Shown in pieces: positions 45,428-55,679 of a stretch of DNA of 64,000 nt. Source of the stretch: Anaerolineaceae bacterium (lineage in GTDB: Bacteria > Chloroflexota > Anaerolineae > Anaerolineales > Anaerolineaceae); contig PABH01000036.1 of NCBI GenBank assembly GCA_002702705.1, positions 124,001 to 188,000 of the forward strand, read 5' to 3'. Numbering within the stretch: the first letter of the stretch is position 1; every line of letters begins with the position of its first letter. The position numbers and the translations under genes are program-made. A model generated the notes under the pieces. That model was not told the DNA's origin, did not search any database, and saw nothing but the letters and a program-made list of their open reading frames with translations.

Positions 45428-46858
45428 CTAATTATCCAAGAGAAATATTTCATAGTTAGCATGATTTTGGTTTGAAAATTTACCTGTAGCTTTATGGATT
45501 TCGGTTTCTTTATAAACAACTTTTTGCCAAAACTTGTTTTTTTCGAGATCTTTAGAATTTTCTCTGATTTCATCAATTAATATATTTGCTAATAAGGATG
45601 AGGAGCCTTCATAAGGTGTATTAATCGTATCACAAAAACCTTTCAAGTTGTTTTTTATATTTATTCTATTATTTCTGTGTTCTAACAAGAATTTCTTAAT
45701 ACCAGTGATTGTATTTATTTTAAAAATTATTTTTTTTTGATGAAAACCATACCAATCCTGAATTTCTTGGTCGGGGGTGTAGGATATGGGTATAACATTT
45801 AAGAGAGCGGCTTCAAGTAGAATATTAGAATTTCCTGCAATTATTAAATCTGTTTGTAACAAGTAATCTAAAGAATCCTCAAGTAATGGATTAGAAAAAT
45901 TAATTTTATATTTTTGGGCTAGGCGTTTCCAGTTATTATTATTTTTATCGGATGGATGAGGTCTAAGGAAAATTTCACATTTTGGAAAAGATGTTACCAA
46001 CATATTTATTATATGATCAAATTCACTAATTGAATCAAGAGGATTAGTAGTAATTCCAATCACTTTTATTTCTTTATGATCATTTTTATTTATTATAAGA
46101 TTATCAAATTTAGGAATTCCAATTAGATATATTTTGCTTTTATACACATTCGGTAAATAATTATTAACAGTCTCTACACCTTCCAATAACGAATATGTAA
46201 ATTTTAAGGGTGGAAAAAATTTTGTAGAAGATGCATGGGGTATAAAAACTGTAGGAATATGCAACTCATTACATGTATAAAGAATAGTTCTGTAAATGGC
46301 CACATGGTCATTAGATAAAATTACGGCCGTTGGTTTTTTCCATTTAAACCAATAGTAGAAAAGAATAAAATTTCCATAGATCGTCATATATTCTTCTAAT
46401 GAATATTTAAATGTTTCTTTCTGATAATCCGTACCAGTTTTATATTTTTTTATTACTATGGATAAAAACGGAATTGACAGTAAATAACTTATAAAAAGAG
46501 GAAATCGTCTTGTTCCTGGTAAAGTTAGTTTGTTTTCATAATCAATTAAAACCAGTTCTGAGTTCAAACATTTATTTCTTACGGGTGAAAGAGTGGAATA
46601 TTGATTGTTTGTTCCGATAAAAAAAATAATTTTATGAACATCGAGTCTAAGAAAATAGAAAAAATCACATCTTAAAAAATTTAGAAAAGTTTTATGTAAT
46701 AATGAAAACAACCTTACAAAATAACCTTTCTTTGGAAGGCTTTTTTGTGGATAATTTGTTTTTCTTAATTTTTCTGAACCATATATATAATTAATGTCAA
46801 AGATATCTAAACTAATAATTTTTTTTAACAGTGTGTTATTTTTATAACTTTTTTCCAT
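45428..46858 (-). CDS. Putative GT-B-type capsule/polysaccharide glycosyltransferase-like protein
   Basis: 476 residues, not assignable to a named family by eye. The C-terminal two-thirds has a GT-B look: FLRPHPSDKN (a phrase common in capsule and CDP-glycerol-type transferases), then IAGNSNILLEAALLNVIPI, a typical donor-side motif with Ser/Asn followed by Glu. The N-terminus lacks a signal peptide. A hydrophobic stretch near 140-160 may associate with the membrane. Very AT-rich with many Ile, Asn and Lys. It may add a sugar or polyol phosphate in the surface glycan. It is divergent from the GT4 gene at 47113. Confidence 0.6.
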   Translation of the reverse strand: MEKSYKNNTLLKKIISLDIFDINYIYGSEKLRKTNYPQKSLPKKGYFVRLFSLLHKTFLNFLRCDFFYFLRLDVHKIIFFIGTNNQYSTLSPVRNKCLNSELVLIDYENKLTLPGTRRFPLFISYLLSIPFLSIVIKKYKTGTDYQKETFKYSLEEYMTIYGNFILFYYWFKWKKPTAVILSNDHVAIYRTILYTCNELHIPTVFIPHASSTKFFPPLKFTYSLLEGVETVNNYLPNVYKSKIYLIGIPKFDNLIINKNDHKEIKVIGITTNPLDSISEFDHIINMLVTSFPKCEIFLRPHPSDKNNNNWKRLAQKYKINFSNPLLEDSLDYLLQTDLIIAGNSNILLEAALLNVIPISYTPDQEIQDWYGFHQKKIIFKINTITGIKKFLLEHRNNRINIKNNLKGFCDTINTPYEGSSSLLANILIDEIRENSKDLEKNKFWQKVVYKETEIHKATGKFSNQNHANYEIFLLDN

Positions 46859-47112
46859 AATTTTTATTATTTCTTCAATATCTTTATATCAAAAAAGAGT
46901 ATAGAGTATACTTGATATTAAAACAATATGAAAAGCTAATAAAATTCAATCATGTCTTGATCGGAAACAATTAGATGTTACGGGATTTCAAGAGATGCGT
47001 TAGATAATGTTTATGGTTTTGCTAAGGATAGCTTTTTTGGGCTATATGTATAGAACCATTATTAAAATTACAACTTTAATACAAAATAATTTGATTATTT
47101 AAGAGAAACAAA
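46859..47112. other. AT-rich divergent spacer
   Basis: About 250 bases between two divergent glycan genes; should carry both promoters, but no strong match was found. A short hairpin GATAGC/GCTAT is near 47028-47045. Confidence 0.45.
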
Positions 47113-48258
47113 GTGTCAACGAAAAAAGTTATCATAATATACAGATATATTCCGCATTATAGAAAAAAATTTTATGAGTTATTAAAATTAAATTTAATGA
47201 AATCGGAGATAAATTTAGAAATTATTTACGGGAATCCTGGTGCTTTTGATTCTAAAAAAAATGATAGTGTCGAATTAAGTTGGGGAATAAAAATCAAAAA
47301 CTATATTTTTCCATTGGGAAATAGAGAAATCTATTGGCAACCAGTATTAACAAAAATATCAAAAGCAGATTTGATAATTGTTGAACAAGCAAGTAAGTTA
47401 TTAATTAATTATATATTAATCTTCTTAAATTTTATTAAATGGAAAAAAGTCGCATTTTGGGGACATGGAAAAAATTTCCAACAAGAAAAATCCAATATTT
47501 TTGGGGAATGGATTAAGAAAAAACTTTCAACCAAAGTTCATTGGTGGTTTGCCTATAATGATCTCAGTGCTAGTATAGTGAAAACAATTGGTTTTCCTCA
47601 CGAAAAAATCACCTCTGTTCAAAATTCTATCGATCAAAATATCATTCTTAATAAAATAAATACTATTACACCTAAGGAAATCAATCTTGTAAAAGCTGAA
47701 CTTAATTTAATAGGGAAAAATATAGGTCTATATGTTGGGGGAATGTACTATGAAAAAAAAATTCAATTTTTATTAGAATCATGCAAAATAATAAAAGAAT
47801 ATATACCTGAATTTGAAATGTTATTTATAGGTGATGGCGTTGATTCAGACTTAGTAAATGATTTTGCTAAAAGAAATAATTGGGTTCATTATTTGGGTAC
47901 AAAATTTGGGGAAGATTTAGTCCCATATTATTTAATATCTCATGTTTTTATGATGCCGGGACTTGTGGGATTATCATTAATAGATTGTTTTACTGTACAA
48001 TTACCTCTCGTTACAATGAAAAACAATAATCACAGTCCTGAGATTGATTATTTGGAAAACAATATTAATGGTTTAATTATCGATGAAACAGATGATCCAA
48101 AGATTTATTCTTCAGCAGTGATAAAAGTTTTATTAGATTCTGATTTGCGTAAAAAATTGAAGAAGGGTTGTGAAAATTCAAGCAAGATATACTCTATAGA
48201 TGAAATGGTTGATAGGTTTTCTCAAGGTATTATTAAAGCTTTGAAAACGGACTTTTAA
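47113..48258 (+). CDS. Glycosyltransferase family 4-like protein
   Basis: 381-residue GT-B glycosyltransferase. The C-terminal half has the GT4 pattern: GLYVGGMYYEKKIQFLLES (start of the donor domain, Gly-Gly and Lys for phosphate contact), FIGDGVDSDLV, and LIDCFTVQLPLVTM where the family has the Glu-rich EpfG motif. The usual ExxxxxxxE is weak: one Glu position is Asp/absent in GLVGLSLIDCF, so activity may be unusual. The start is GTG at 47113 with AAGAGA about 7 bases before it. Highly AT-rich. It ends about 300 bases before a decayed transposase. Confidence 0.78.
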   Translation: MSTKKVIIIYRYIPHYRKKFYELLKLNLMKSEINLEIIYGNPGAFDSKKNDSVELSWGIKIKNYIFPLGNREIYWQPVLTKISKADLIIVEQASKLLINYILIFLNFIKWKKVAFWGHGKNFQQEKSNIFGEWIKKKLSTKVHWWFAYNDLSASIVKTIGFPHEKITSVQNSIDQNIILNKINTITPKEINLVKAELNLIGKNIGLYVGGMYYEKKIQFLLESCKIIKEYIPEFEMLFIGDGVDSDLVNDFAKRNNWVHYLGTKFGEDLVPYYLISHVFMMPGLVGLSLIDCFTVQLPLVTMKNNNHSPEIDYLENNINGLIIDETDDPKIYSSAVIKVLLDSDLRKKLKKGCENSSKIYSIDEMVDRFSQGIIKALKTDF

Positions 48259-48563
48259 ACAAGTTTAACATTATATTTATTGCAGAATATCCTTTAAAAA
48301 TTTACTATTAAAAACAACCTCCCATATCCCGAGAAAACGCAAATTTATTTAAGAGTTCTTTTTTTGATTAAAAAATTAAACTACAGGAAGATCAAGTTAC
48401 TATTATATATTACCCGGATTCTATGCCACCGAATCGGCCAAAGAGAGACCTTTGAAAAAACACTTTTAGTGAGAAATTTAACTTTCTGAGCCAACTATTT
48501 ATCAATTTGAGGTCAAAGTCACCGCATCTGGTTTTTGAAAACGTATCCACCAACAAAATCAAA
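48259..48563. other. Noncoding DNA before the transposase remnant
   Basis: About 300 bases with no intact frame. It probably contains the left end of the decayed IS1380-type element and its lost N-terminal coding part, but I could not locate terminal inverted repeats. Confidence 0.45.
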
Positions 48564-49675
48564 ATGAATCACATCAAACCCATGCTGTGTGGCAACTTCA
48601 TTGGAATTATTAAATTGGAGTGACTAAAATCTCTCGAAAGTGATCCCCTTGTCAATGAGTTCAATATATCGATCAAAGAGCCAGAAACAGTATCACGCTT
48701 TCTGGGAAACTTCAGTTACAAAACTACCCACATGCTGAGAGAAATCAATTTCAAGGTCTTCAGAAAGTTGCTGAGAAAGAGTAAGCTAAAAGCCATCACT
48801 ATTGATATCGACAGCAGTGTGGTCAGTGTGTAAGGCCATCAGGATGGTGCAGTCATAGGATTCAATCCCAAAAAGCATAGAAACCGCTGTTACAACTTGC
48901 ATTTTGTATTCTGTGATGAATTGAAGGCCTATATTACTGGATTTGTACGGAGCGGGAATACATACACAGCTAACGGCGCTGCCGAAATGATACAAGAAAT
49001 CGTTGCCCAGATTAATACAGATGATCTGGAAATCATGTTCCGCACGGACAGCGGGTAATTCGATGACGAGATTAATGAAACCATCGAAGCAGCCGGTTAC
49101 CTGTATTCGATCAAGGGAAAATCATATCCAACACTCACCTCTCAAGTTAAAGCACCACATATTTCATTCACGAAAGGTGATGAAGGTTGGGAAACAACTG
49201 AGTTTTTTGCGAAACTAGAAACTTGGAACAAGGATAGAAGATTTGCCGGATCCCGCGTATTGAAACCAAAAAAAGCAGTATGCAATTATCTTTTCTGGAT
49301 GATGAATATGAATACTTCTACTTTGTGACCAATACCAAACTGCCTCCAGAAAAAGTGGTCATGGCTTATGAAAAACGCGGCATTGCTGAAAATTATATCA
49401 AAGAAGCCAAATATGATATGGCGGTTGGTTGCTTATTCCTCAAATCATTTTGGGTCAACGAAACCATCTTTCTACTGATGATGCTCACTTACAACTTGTT
49501 TTTGCTTTTCAAGATGGATTTCACAAATGAAACGGAATATCGGCAGTAAATAAAGAAGTTTAGATTGATGTACATTTTTCTCCCTGGGAACAAGACCCAT
49601 TCGAGCAGAAGCGTGATAATGAAATTTCCTGAAAACTACCCGTATCGAGAGATGTATGAACAAAGCTTTCCCTAA
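48564..49675 (+). pseudogene. Decayed IS1380-family transposase
   Basis: Remnant of a DDE transposase in one frame, broken by in-frame stops at 48621-48623, 48831-48833 and 49056-49058, then a one-base shift in an A-run near 49270 and a further stop at 49547-49549. Family signs are DIDSSVVSV followed by GHQDGAVIGFNPKKH (first Asp), FRTDSG then FDDE (second Asp), and KRGIAENYIKEAK (the Glu helix), and a late FRLMYIFLPG. Normal length is about 430 residues, so about 60 N-terminal residues are missing or unreadable. It cannot be active. It lies inside the AT-rich glycan island and marks past rearrangement there. Confidence 0.85.
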
Positions 49676-49903
49676 AAGAACGCACAAAATCACTTCTCGC
49701 CCCACTAATTGTATTTAAGTCTGGCCTGGTAAAACCAATCCCAGTACCCGATTTTTTGAAATAGATTGCGAAAAATGAACCAAAATGGAGACAATGATGC
49801 TAAAATTGATTGAGTTCAGCCACAAGCATCACCTTATTAGAGTGAAAATGTTGTGAAATATATCAGACGTGGAATTTCGGTAATAAATTCAAAAGGAGGG
49901 AAA

Positions 49904-50743
49904 ATGAATTTCTCAAAAAAAATATCAATCAATTGGGAAAATATACCTAAAGCAGCAACAAATATTTTAATTATATTAATCCTGATTTTGAGTATCCTCT
50001 TTTTCCCCCAGGAACGTACTGGAAAAGATTGGATAACTTTTAGAACGGCAACAAGATATTTGATTTTTGACGGTAACCCATATTTAAGAGAAAATTTTTA
50101 CAATCCCCCCTGGATATTGTTTCCATTAATACCGATCAGTTTACTTCCTGAAAAGCTCAGCTATTATGTAATAATATTGTTAAATTTAATAACCTATGGA
50201 TTTTTAGCTCATTATCTAGGAGCCAGAAAAATAATTATTCTCATATTTTTGTTAGCGCCATTTGTTCAAAATGCACTCTCAAATGGTCAAATTGATTTCA
50301 TTGCTACTTTTGGAATAATATTGCCTCCTCAAATAGGTTTATTTTTCATTTTATCAAAACCGCAAACTGCTGGAATGTTAGCAGTCTATTGGTTATTCAT
50401 ATCTTGGAAAAAAGGAAAAATTAAGGAAGTAATAAAAGTATTTTCACCAGTTACCATAGCTTTTGGAATCAGTTTTTTGATGTATGGTTTTTACCCATTA
50501 AAAGCATCAAAATTTATTACTGAAGAATTAGCCTGGAATCAATCATTATGGCCATATTCAATTCCCGTTGGTTTACTTGTTCTTGGTTATGCGATTAGCA
50601 AAAACAATAAGTGGTATGCAATTTCCTCTACCCCACTACTCTCACCATATTTTAATCCTTATAGTTTGCCAGCCGCTTTTCTTGGCTTCATCAAAAATGA
50701 ATTATTATTCTTAATATTAGTCTTTATTTATTGGTTATTTTAA
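49904..50743 (+). CDS. GT87-like polytopic membrane glycosyltransferase, short
   Basis: 279-residue membrane protein with about seven hydrophobic helices, starting near residue 20 and ending at the last residues. The first outer loop holds DWITFRTATRYLIFDGNPY with an acidic residue after the first helix and then NPPW, as in GT87/DUF2029-type mannosyl- or arabinosyltransferases using polyprenyl-phosphate sugars. These are usually 400 residues or more, so this is either a short form or truncated. AAGGAGG six bases before the ATG at 49904 is an excellent ribosome-binding site and sets the start; the open frame begins earlier at 49853 (GTG). It lies just past the IS1380 remnant. Confidence 0.65.
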   Translation: MNFSKKISINWENIPKAATNILIILILILSILFFPQERTGKDWITFRTATRYLIFDGNPYLRENFYNPPWILFPLIPISLLPEKLSYYVIILLNLITYGFLAHYLGARKIIILIFLLAPFVQNALSNGQIDFIATFGIILPPQIGLFFILSKPQTAGMLAVYWLFISWKKGKIKEVIKVFSPVTIAFGISFLMYGFYPLKASKFITEELAWNQSLWPYSIPVGLLVLGYAISKNNKWYAISSTPLLSPYFNPYSLPAAFLGFIKNELLFLILVFIYWLF

Positions 50744-50768
50744 CTTCAATAGAAAACTAAATTTTTCT

Positions 50769-51645
50769 TTATAAATACTCCCAATACTTTTGTTCCCGGC
50801 AGATTGCCTTCTGCCTATAGATTAGCTGGAAAATTTGAGGATTAATCGGAAATGATGCAGCAGGAATCTCCATATGCCCATAACCAATATTTCGCCGTAA
50901 TTCATAATTCTTGTGATAAAAATAAGCTCTTGTCACTATAGTAATCTGTTGGATATATTCATTAACTGAATGATATTCCATTTCAGATAGACTGTGAGTG
51001 TTTACAAATAGATCTACTGAATTTGATTTTAGTTTGGATAACTCAAAAATGGGCATTAAGATAATATCGTAATGATCTAGAACATCTGATAAATAACTTC
51101 CATATTAACTAAGTATCCAAACGGATTTCCCATTGATGGCAATTCTAATTCGGAAATATCTCCTGTATGAAAATAATCTTTCTAGATATTATTGTCTTGG
51201 AAAATCTCTAGTAAAAATTCTTTTGGTAAGTTTTTCTAAGAATAATGTTGTTATGAGTTAGACCAGGTTATAAACTTTTGTTCAAAATCGAAACGGCTCA
51301 ACTATTTCGGAAAAAATTACTCAATAATTTTGATAATTCATGTGTATTAAGATCTTTCAGGGCGTTCAGATAATTCATCCGCTTTTCTAAAATTTGAGGT
51401 TTTCATTTCGCTCAAGGTAGATATCTACCATCAATATTAATATGTTTATTTATTGAATAATTAATAGCTTTAGAAATTCGTTTAAATACTTTAGATTGAT
51501 AATCGGCATTATGGTTGGCATTATTTTGATTTTCCCCTAAGTAAATATCAGAAATTTTAACCTCAGTTTGCGAACGAAACTTGTTTTCTATTAGGAAATA
51601 ATTATAAATCGCATTTATACTTTTTTAATTTTTTTCAATTAGCAT
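50769..51645 (-). pseudogene. Broken sugar O-methyltransferase-like gene
   Basis: Only the last 95 codons remain as a clean frame (50769-51056, with NTHSLSEMEYHSVNEY, a phrase I associate with putative sugar O-methyltransferases). Reading the minus strand upstream, recognisable coding continues in other frames: GDISELELPSMGNPFGYLVNM near 51100-51165, then several stops, up to an ATG at 51645 preceded by AGAGG. The start, Shine-Dalgarno site and length (about 290 codons) fit a once-complete gene now carrying at least two frameshifts and several stops. The family name is tentative. Confidence 0.6.
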
Positions 51646-51891
51646 TGTGTACCTCTTTTTTTGAACATTTAATTTTTTTGTTATGGATATAACCAGAATA
51701 AATAACGGGAGAGATGGATAATAAACAAAGCCTCTGCAAAATTGTCGATATCAGTTGTTGAAGGGAATGTTAATTAAGTTGTTTGTTTAGTACTCAGACA
51801 CTTGTCTATAATTTATGAACCATAATTAATGTTAGTCCAGTCCCCTCTGTGAAAATTGGATAGGTTAAATTGATGATAGCGTTTGTTTTTC

Positions 51892-53809
51892 TTAAATATC
51901 GATTGGGGTTGGATCTGAGATAGTTCTTACCAGAAATTTATTGCTGGTTGTGTATGATGGCTCCAAAAAGCTTTGATTAAAAATTAAAGGGAATTGTGAG
52001 TTTTCCATACGAACTTTGAGGGGATCTAATTGAATCACTTTTTCCGGTTTGCCCGCAAACGCAAAACCTGCTTTAACATTCAGCAGCTGTGCCAGATCGG
52101 GCTGGTTTTGATCCAGATAATATTCGATTAATTCATTAAACAATGAAAAGCATTTATATATCCTGAGATGGATAATAATCCGCAAACAAAGATAAATCCT
52201 TTTGTTAATAGATTTTGCGGCCACATATGCTGGATTAAATCATAAACAAAACAAAAAAGGATAAATGATGAGCTCATGATCATCATTTATCCGAATGACC
52301 GCCACGGACCAATGGAATTTGTTGAAGAGAGTAAACAAACCCCAACCCAAATAATCACTGACAGTTTAAAAGGCAATGTAGACTTTTGTTCAAAAATCAT
52401 CTAACAAACAGCAATCGTGGTTAGTAAGCTGGCAGAAAAAATTAAAACCCGATATTGGATTAAGGAATGCGTGTATCCAATTACAAGCAGCAGCAGTGTC
52501 ATTACCAGAAAAAGAACACTTTCCTGGAAAAGAAAAATGTACTTGTTTGAAAAATTTAATGGTCTCATTTTTTATTTCTCATGCTCCGCCATAGTGACAA
52601 CCAAATAAGGTTTCCCTGCTCGCATATTCATTATAGTTGGGCAGGTTAACAAATCGGTTAATTACTGCTGATTTCATGCATTAGGCATCAAGGAAAGTTG
52701 TTTTTGCCAAAAAAAAATATAAAAATAGCCATCCTTTTTGGTACAACAAATCACAACACAAGCCAAAGATCGTGTTTTTATAACAAATGCCATTCGATTA
52801 AGGAAATCAAAATAAAGGCAAATCTAAACAGCCAATCTTTCTTTGCCGGTAAGGTTAATAATATGATTGGAATTAGATAAAGCATCCATTGCGGACTTCA
52901 TCCGGGAGACCACAGCAAAAAGAGACCCCATGTTATACCAACCATAGAAAGAAAACCCTGAGGAGATTGATTAGAAAATCTGAAAAGAAGCACGATACCG
53001 ACCAAACCGAAGAGTATCAGCGTTATCCAAGAAGGGAAAATTGCCGGATTTCCTCTAGGAAATGTAGCTGCTTCAGGCCAGAGTCTTTCCTTTTAATGGA
53101 ATAAATTCCCCTGTTGTGTAATTGCTATCAATCAGGGCCCAGATGGTTTGCCATGATGATCGTGAGGGTTGTGATTCTAAAGAAGCTTTGGTCATTACAG
53201 GTGATATTAGATAAAAACCGCCCCAAATTAAGCATGTGATGCCGAAAGAAATAAGGGCAATCCGAAAAGCTTGTTTCCACTTTTTATATCTGAAAATTGC
53301 CGGTAAGAGAAGAATAGGAAACCATTTTGCCAATATCCCAGCAGCCAAAACAACAGCTGATGTTTTTATTTTGTCATGGAGGATCAAGTATATCACCCAA
53401 AGCATTAACATCACTGGTATAAAATCAAAATGCCACCAAGTGTACGCAAAAAAAGCAGATAGGCTAAAATAAGCCAGGTTGATTATCGTCTGCTGATTTT
53501 CATTTAAATTAACTAGTTTAGATATTTCATAAAATAACCAGAGGGAAACTGACCCACAAATGGTTAATAACAAAAAAAGAACAAAATCGAACAAAAATTG
53601 ATATCCACCGCCAATCTGGTATATGCCTTCAACCAACCAAGCAAAAAGCGGCGGATATTCTGACCAGGTATGAAAATATGGATAACCTGGCAGCTCAGCT
53701 ACCTGGAAATAAATAAATAAATAGGGAAGTCTCCAAAACCGTGCAAATTATTTGGAATTAATGCCAAAAATAACAATAACCTCCCTGCAAAAAACAAAAC
53801 AGGCAGCAT
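51892..53809 (-). pseudogene. Broken GT87-like membrane glycosyltransferase gene
   Basis: Minus-strand reading gives a chain of coding pieces: an ATG at 53809 (MLPVLFFAGRLLLFL), a frameshift near 53710, then TWSEYPPLFAWLVEGIY leading into a clean 187-codon piece (53073-53636) with several membrane helices and AAGILAKWFPILLLP, then further hydrophobic pieces in changing frames down to a clean C-terminal piece at 51892-52224. The pattern of an early acidic/aromatic loop (WSEYPP) and repeated helices fits GT87/DUF2029-type transferases of about 600 residues. At least three disruptions are seen, so it is not functional. Confidence 0.68.
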
Positions 53810-53855
53810 GGTTTGAAATGTGACAGGGGAGGTTTTTTATTTTCATATAAATCGT

Positions 53856-54488
53856 TTATAAATACGGATTATATTTTTTCTCATAACCAATCGTGGTTTC
53901 GGGGCCGTGGCCGCTGAGGAGGCGAGTGTTGTCGGGGAGGGGTTTGATTTGCTGATCGATGGAGCGTAAAAGTAGTAAATGGCTGCCGCCGGGCAGGTCG
54001 GTTCGGCCCACGCTTTGGCGGAAGATGAGATCGCCGCACAGTACAATATCCGCCTCCGGTAAATAATAAACGACATGGCCCGGTGTATGACCGGGTGTAA
54101 AACGCATTTCAATTCGGTGTTCACCGAGTTGAAGCACTGTGTTCTCATCTACAAAATAATTAGGTTGGGTTTTTGGCGTGAAGCTTAATCCGAATTGCGT
54201 GGCGCCGCCTGAATTTAACCATAACGGAAGATCTTTTTCATGCAGGCAAATTTGCGTCTGCGGTGTAATTAACTCACTGATTTCATTAATGCCGGCGATA
54301 TGATCAAAATGGGCATGAGTACATAAGATATAAGAAAGTGTCCATTGATTCTCTAAAAAGGCTGGAATCATTTCTTTGCTGTTAAAAGCCGGATCGACCA
54401 GGGCTGCTTGTTTGGTTTGGGGATCAATTAAAAGAAAGGTGTTATTTTCAAGGGGGCCAAGGACATGTGTTTTAATAATCAGGTTCAT
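53856..54488 (-). CDS. Metallo-beta-lactamase-fold hydrolase (glyoxalase II-like)
   Basis: 210-residue MBL-fold enzyme of the YcbL/GloB-like group, hydrolysing a thioester or related bond at a binuclear zinc centre. Zinc ligands are clear: THAHFDH (HxHxDH), GHTPGHV, the bridging Asp in LCGDLIF, and the late His in LSGHGPETT. FRQSVGRTDLPGG is typical of the glyoxalase II-like/persulfide-dioxygenase-like branch. The gene overlaps the upstream MFS gene by four bases (ATGA), so they are translationally coupled. The end of the protein, IGYEKKYNPYL, is typical of the family. Confidence 0.9.
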   Translation of the reverse strand: MNLIIKTHVLGPLENNTFLLIDPQTKQAALVDPAFNSKEMIPAFLENQWTLSYILCTHAHFDHIAGINEISELITPQTQICLHEKDLPLWLNSGGATQFGLSFTPKTQPNYFVDENTVLQLGEHRIEMRFTPGHTPGHVVYYLPEADIVLCGDLIFRQSVGRTDLPGGSHLLLLRSIDQQIKPLPDNTRLLSGHGPETTIGYEKKYNPYL

Positions 54489-55615
54489 GTAATCACCTCT
54501 GTTTGAGATTTTGGTAATAAGACAACATTGATGATACCACTAAGCAAGACACCAAAAATGGCGATCCAAAAGATGAGGGAAGGGTTGTATTGATAAACCA
54601 ACCCGCTCAGCGGTGGGGCAAGGATGGTGGCAACCCCGTTGGTTGTTTCCATAAACCCAAAGGCAATGCCGGTTTCTTTGGCTTTTACAAATTGTCTTGT
54701 AATCGCAAGCAGCATGGTTCGTGCCAGGCGGTACCCTCCTAAGAAAAAATACGCTGCTGCAAACCATATAAAATGGTTAAATTTTGCCATTAACAAACCA
54801 AATATTATCACCAATGGAAAACTGATGAGGTACGCCGTTTTTGCTTTTAACTGACCAATACTTAACGCCAATACCACATTACCAATACTGCCAATTGCTC
54901 CCAGGTAACCAATTTCCTGCAATCCAAGCTGGTGTACCTCTTCCAGGAATACGGGTGTTAGGGGTTGGGCAAAAAACATAAAAAACAGGGCTATAAAACT
55001 GAGCGGCAGGATTCGCATAAATAACTTGTTATGGAAAATGGAGCTGGCCGGTTCATGCTCCAGGGTTGGTTCGATTTCCACTTTTTTGATAAATAAAACC
55101 AGGGTGCTGGAAACGACAAAAAAGATGGCTGCGATGGTATATAAAAATTTTAAAGAAAACTGCTGCCCTAAAAACCCTCCGAGAAGGGGCCCTAAAACCA
55201 TCCCAAAATGAAAAGCAGCCGATGTAACGGAAAGTGCTTTTTCAGCAGACCATTCACCTCGAGCGCTGGTGATGTAGGCATTCATAGGAGCTAACACCGA
55301 ACCTGTCAAACCGTAAATTAATAAACCGACAGTAAACATTGAAAGATCATTGGCCAAAGCCATGATCCAGGCAGCAAAGGATGCTAACAACCAGGACCCC
55401 CACATCAAAGGGCGTGTACCAATCCGGTCTGCAAGGTATCCGGAAGGGATTTGTGCCAGCGCAAGGGCTACACCCATCCCACCCAGGATACCGCCAATCA
55501 GCACCGGATCAGCACCAAGTTCTTTCAAATAAAGCGGCTGAAATAAGAGGAACATGCCTTCCCCTAATCCCCAGGCGAATAATGAAATTGTGACAAGTTT
55601 GAGGTTAAGATTCAT
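54485..55615 (-). CDS. Major facilitator superfamily transporter
   Basis: 376-residue multi-spanning carrier with about 11-12 helices. The loop between helices 2 and 3 has the MFS signature in the form GYLADRIGTRP (G-x-L-a-D-r-x-G-r). The N-terminus FAWGLGEGMFLLFQPLYLKELG is typical of sugar or drug MFS members with a Glu in helix 1. Substrate unknown. It is followed by the MBL-hydrolase gene with a four-base overlap and could export or import a compound handled by that enzyme. Confidence 0.88.
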   Translation of the reverse strand: MNLNLKLVTISLFAWGLGEGMFLLFQPLYLKELGADPVLIGGILGGMGVALALAQIPSGYLADRIGTRPLMWGSWLLASFAAWIMALANDLSMFTVGLLIYGLTGSVLAPMNAYITSARGEWSAEKALSVTSAAFHFGMVLGPLLGGFLGQQFSLKFLYTIAAIFFVVSSTLVLFIKKVEIEPTLEHEPASSIFHNKLFMRILPLSFIALFFMFFAQPLTPVFLEEVHQLGLQEIGYLGAIGSIGNVVLALSIGQLKAKTAYLISFPLVIIFGLLMAKFNHFIWFAAAYFFLGGYRLARTMLLAITRQFVKAKETGIAFGFMETTNGVATILAPPLSGLVYQYNPSLIFWIAIFGVLLSGIINVVLLPKSQTEVIT

Positions 55616-55679
55616 GATGTGCTTGGTCGAGCCATTTGTTGTTTGTGATTTCTTTCAAAAAAAGGTTGAAAGAAAGAAA

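Noticed and set aside
49003-49218. 71-codon frame inside the transposase remnant
   Set aside because: Out of frame with the recognisable DDE transposase translation.
51892-52224. 110-codon minus-strand frame as an independent small gene
   Set aside because: Better explained as the C-terminal piece of the broken GT87-like gene, as neighbouring frames supply the preceding helices.
52417-53104. Several short plus-strand frames in the GT87 remnant
   Set aside because: The minus strand carries the recognisable decayed membrane protein; the plus frames are shadows rich in Lys/Asn.
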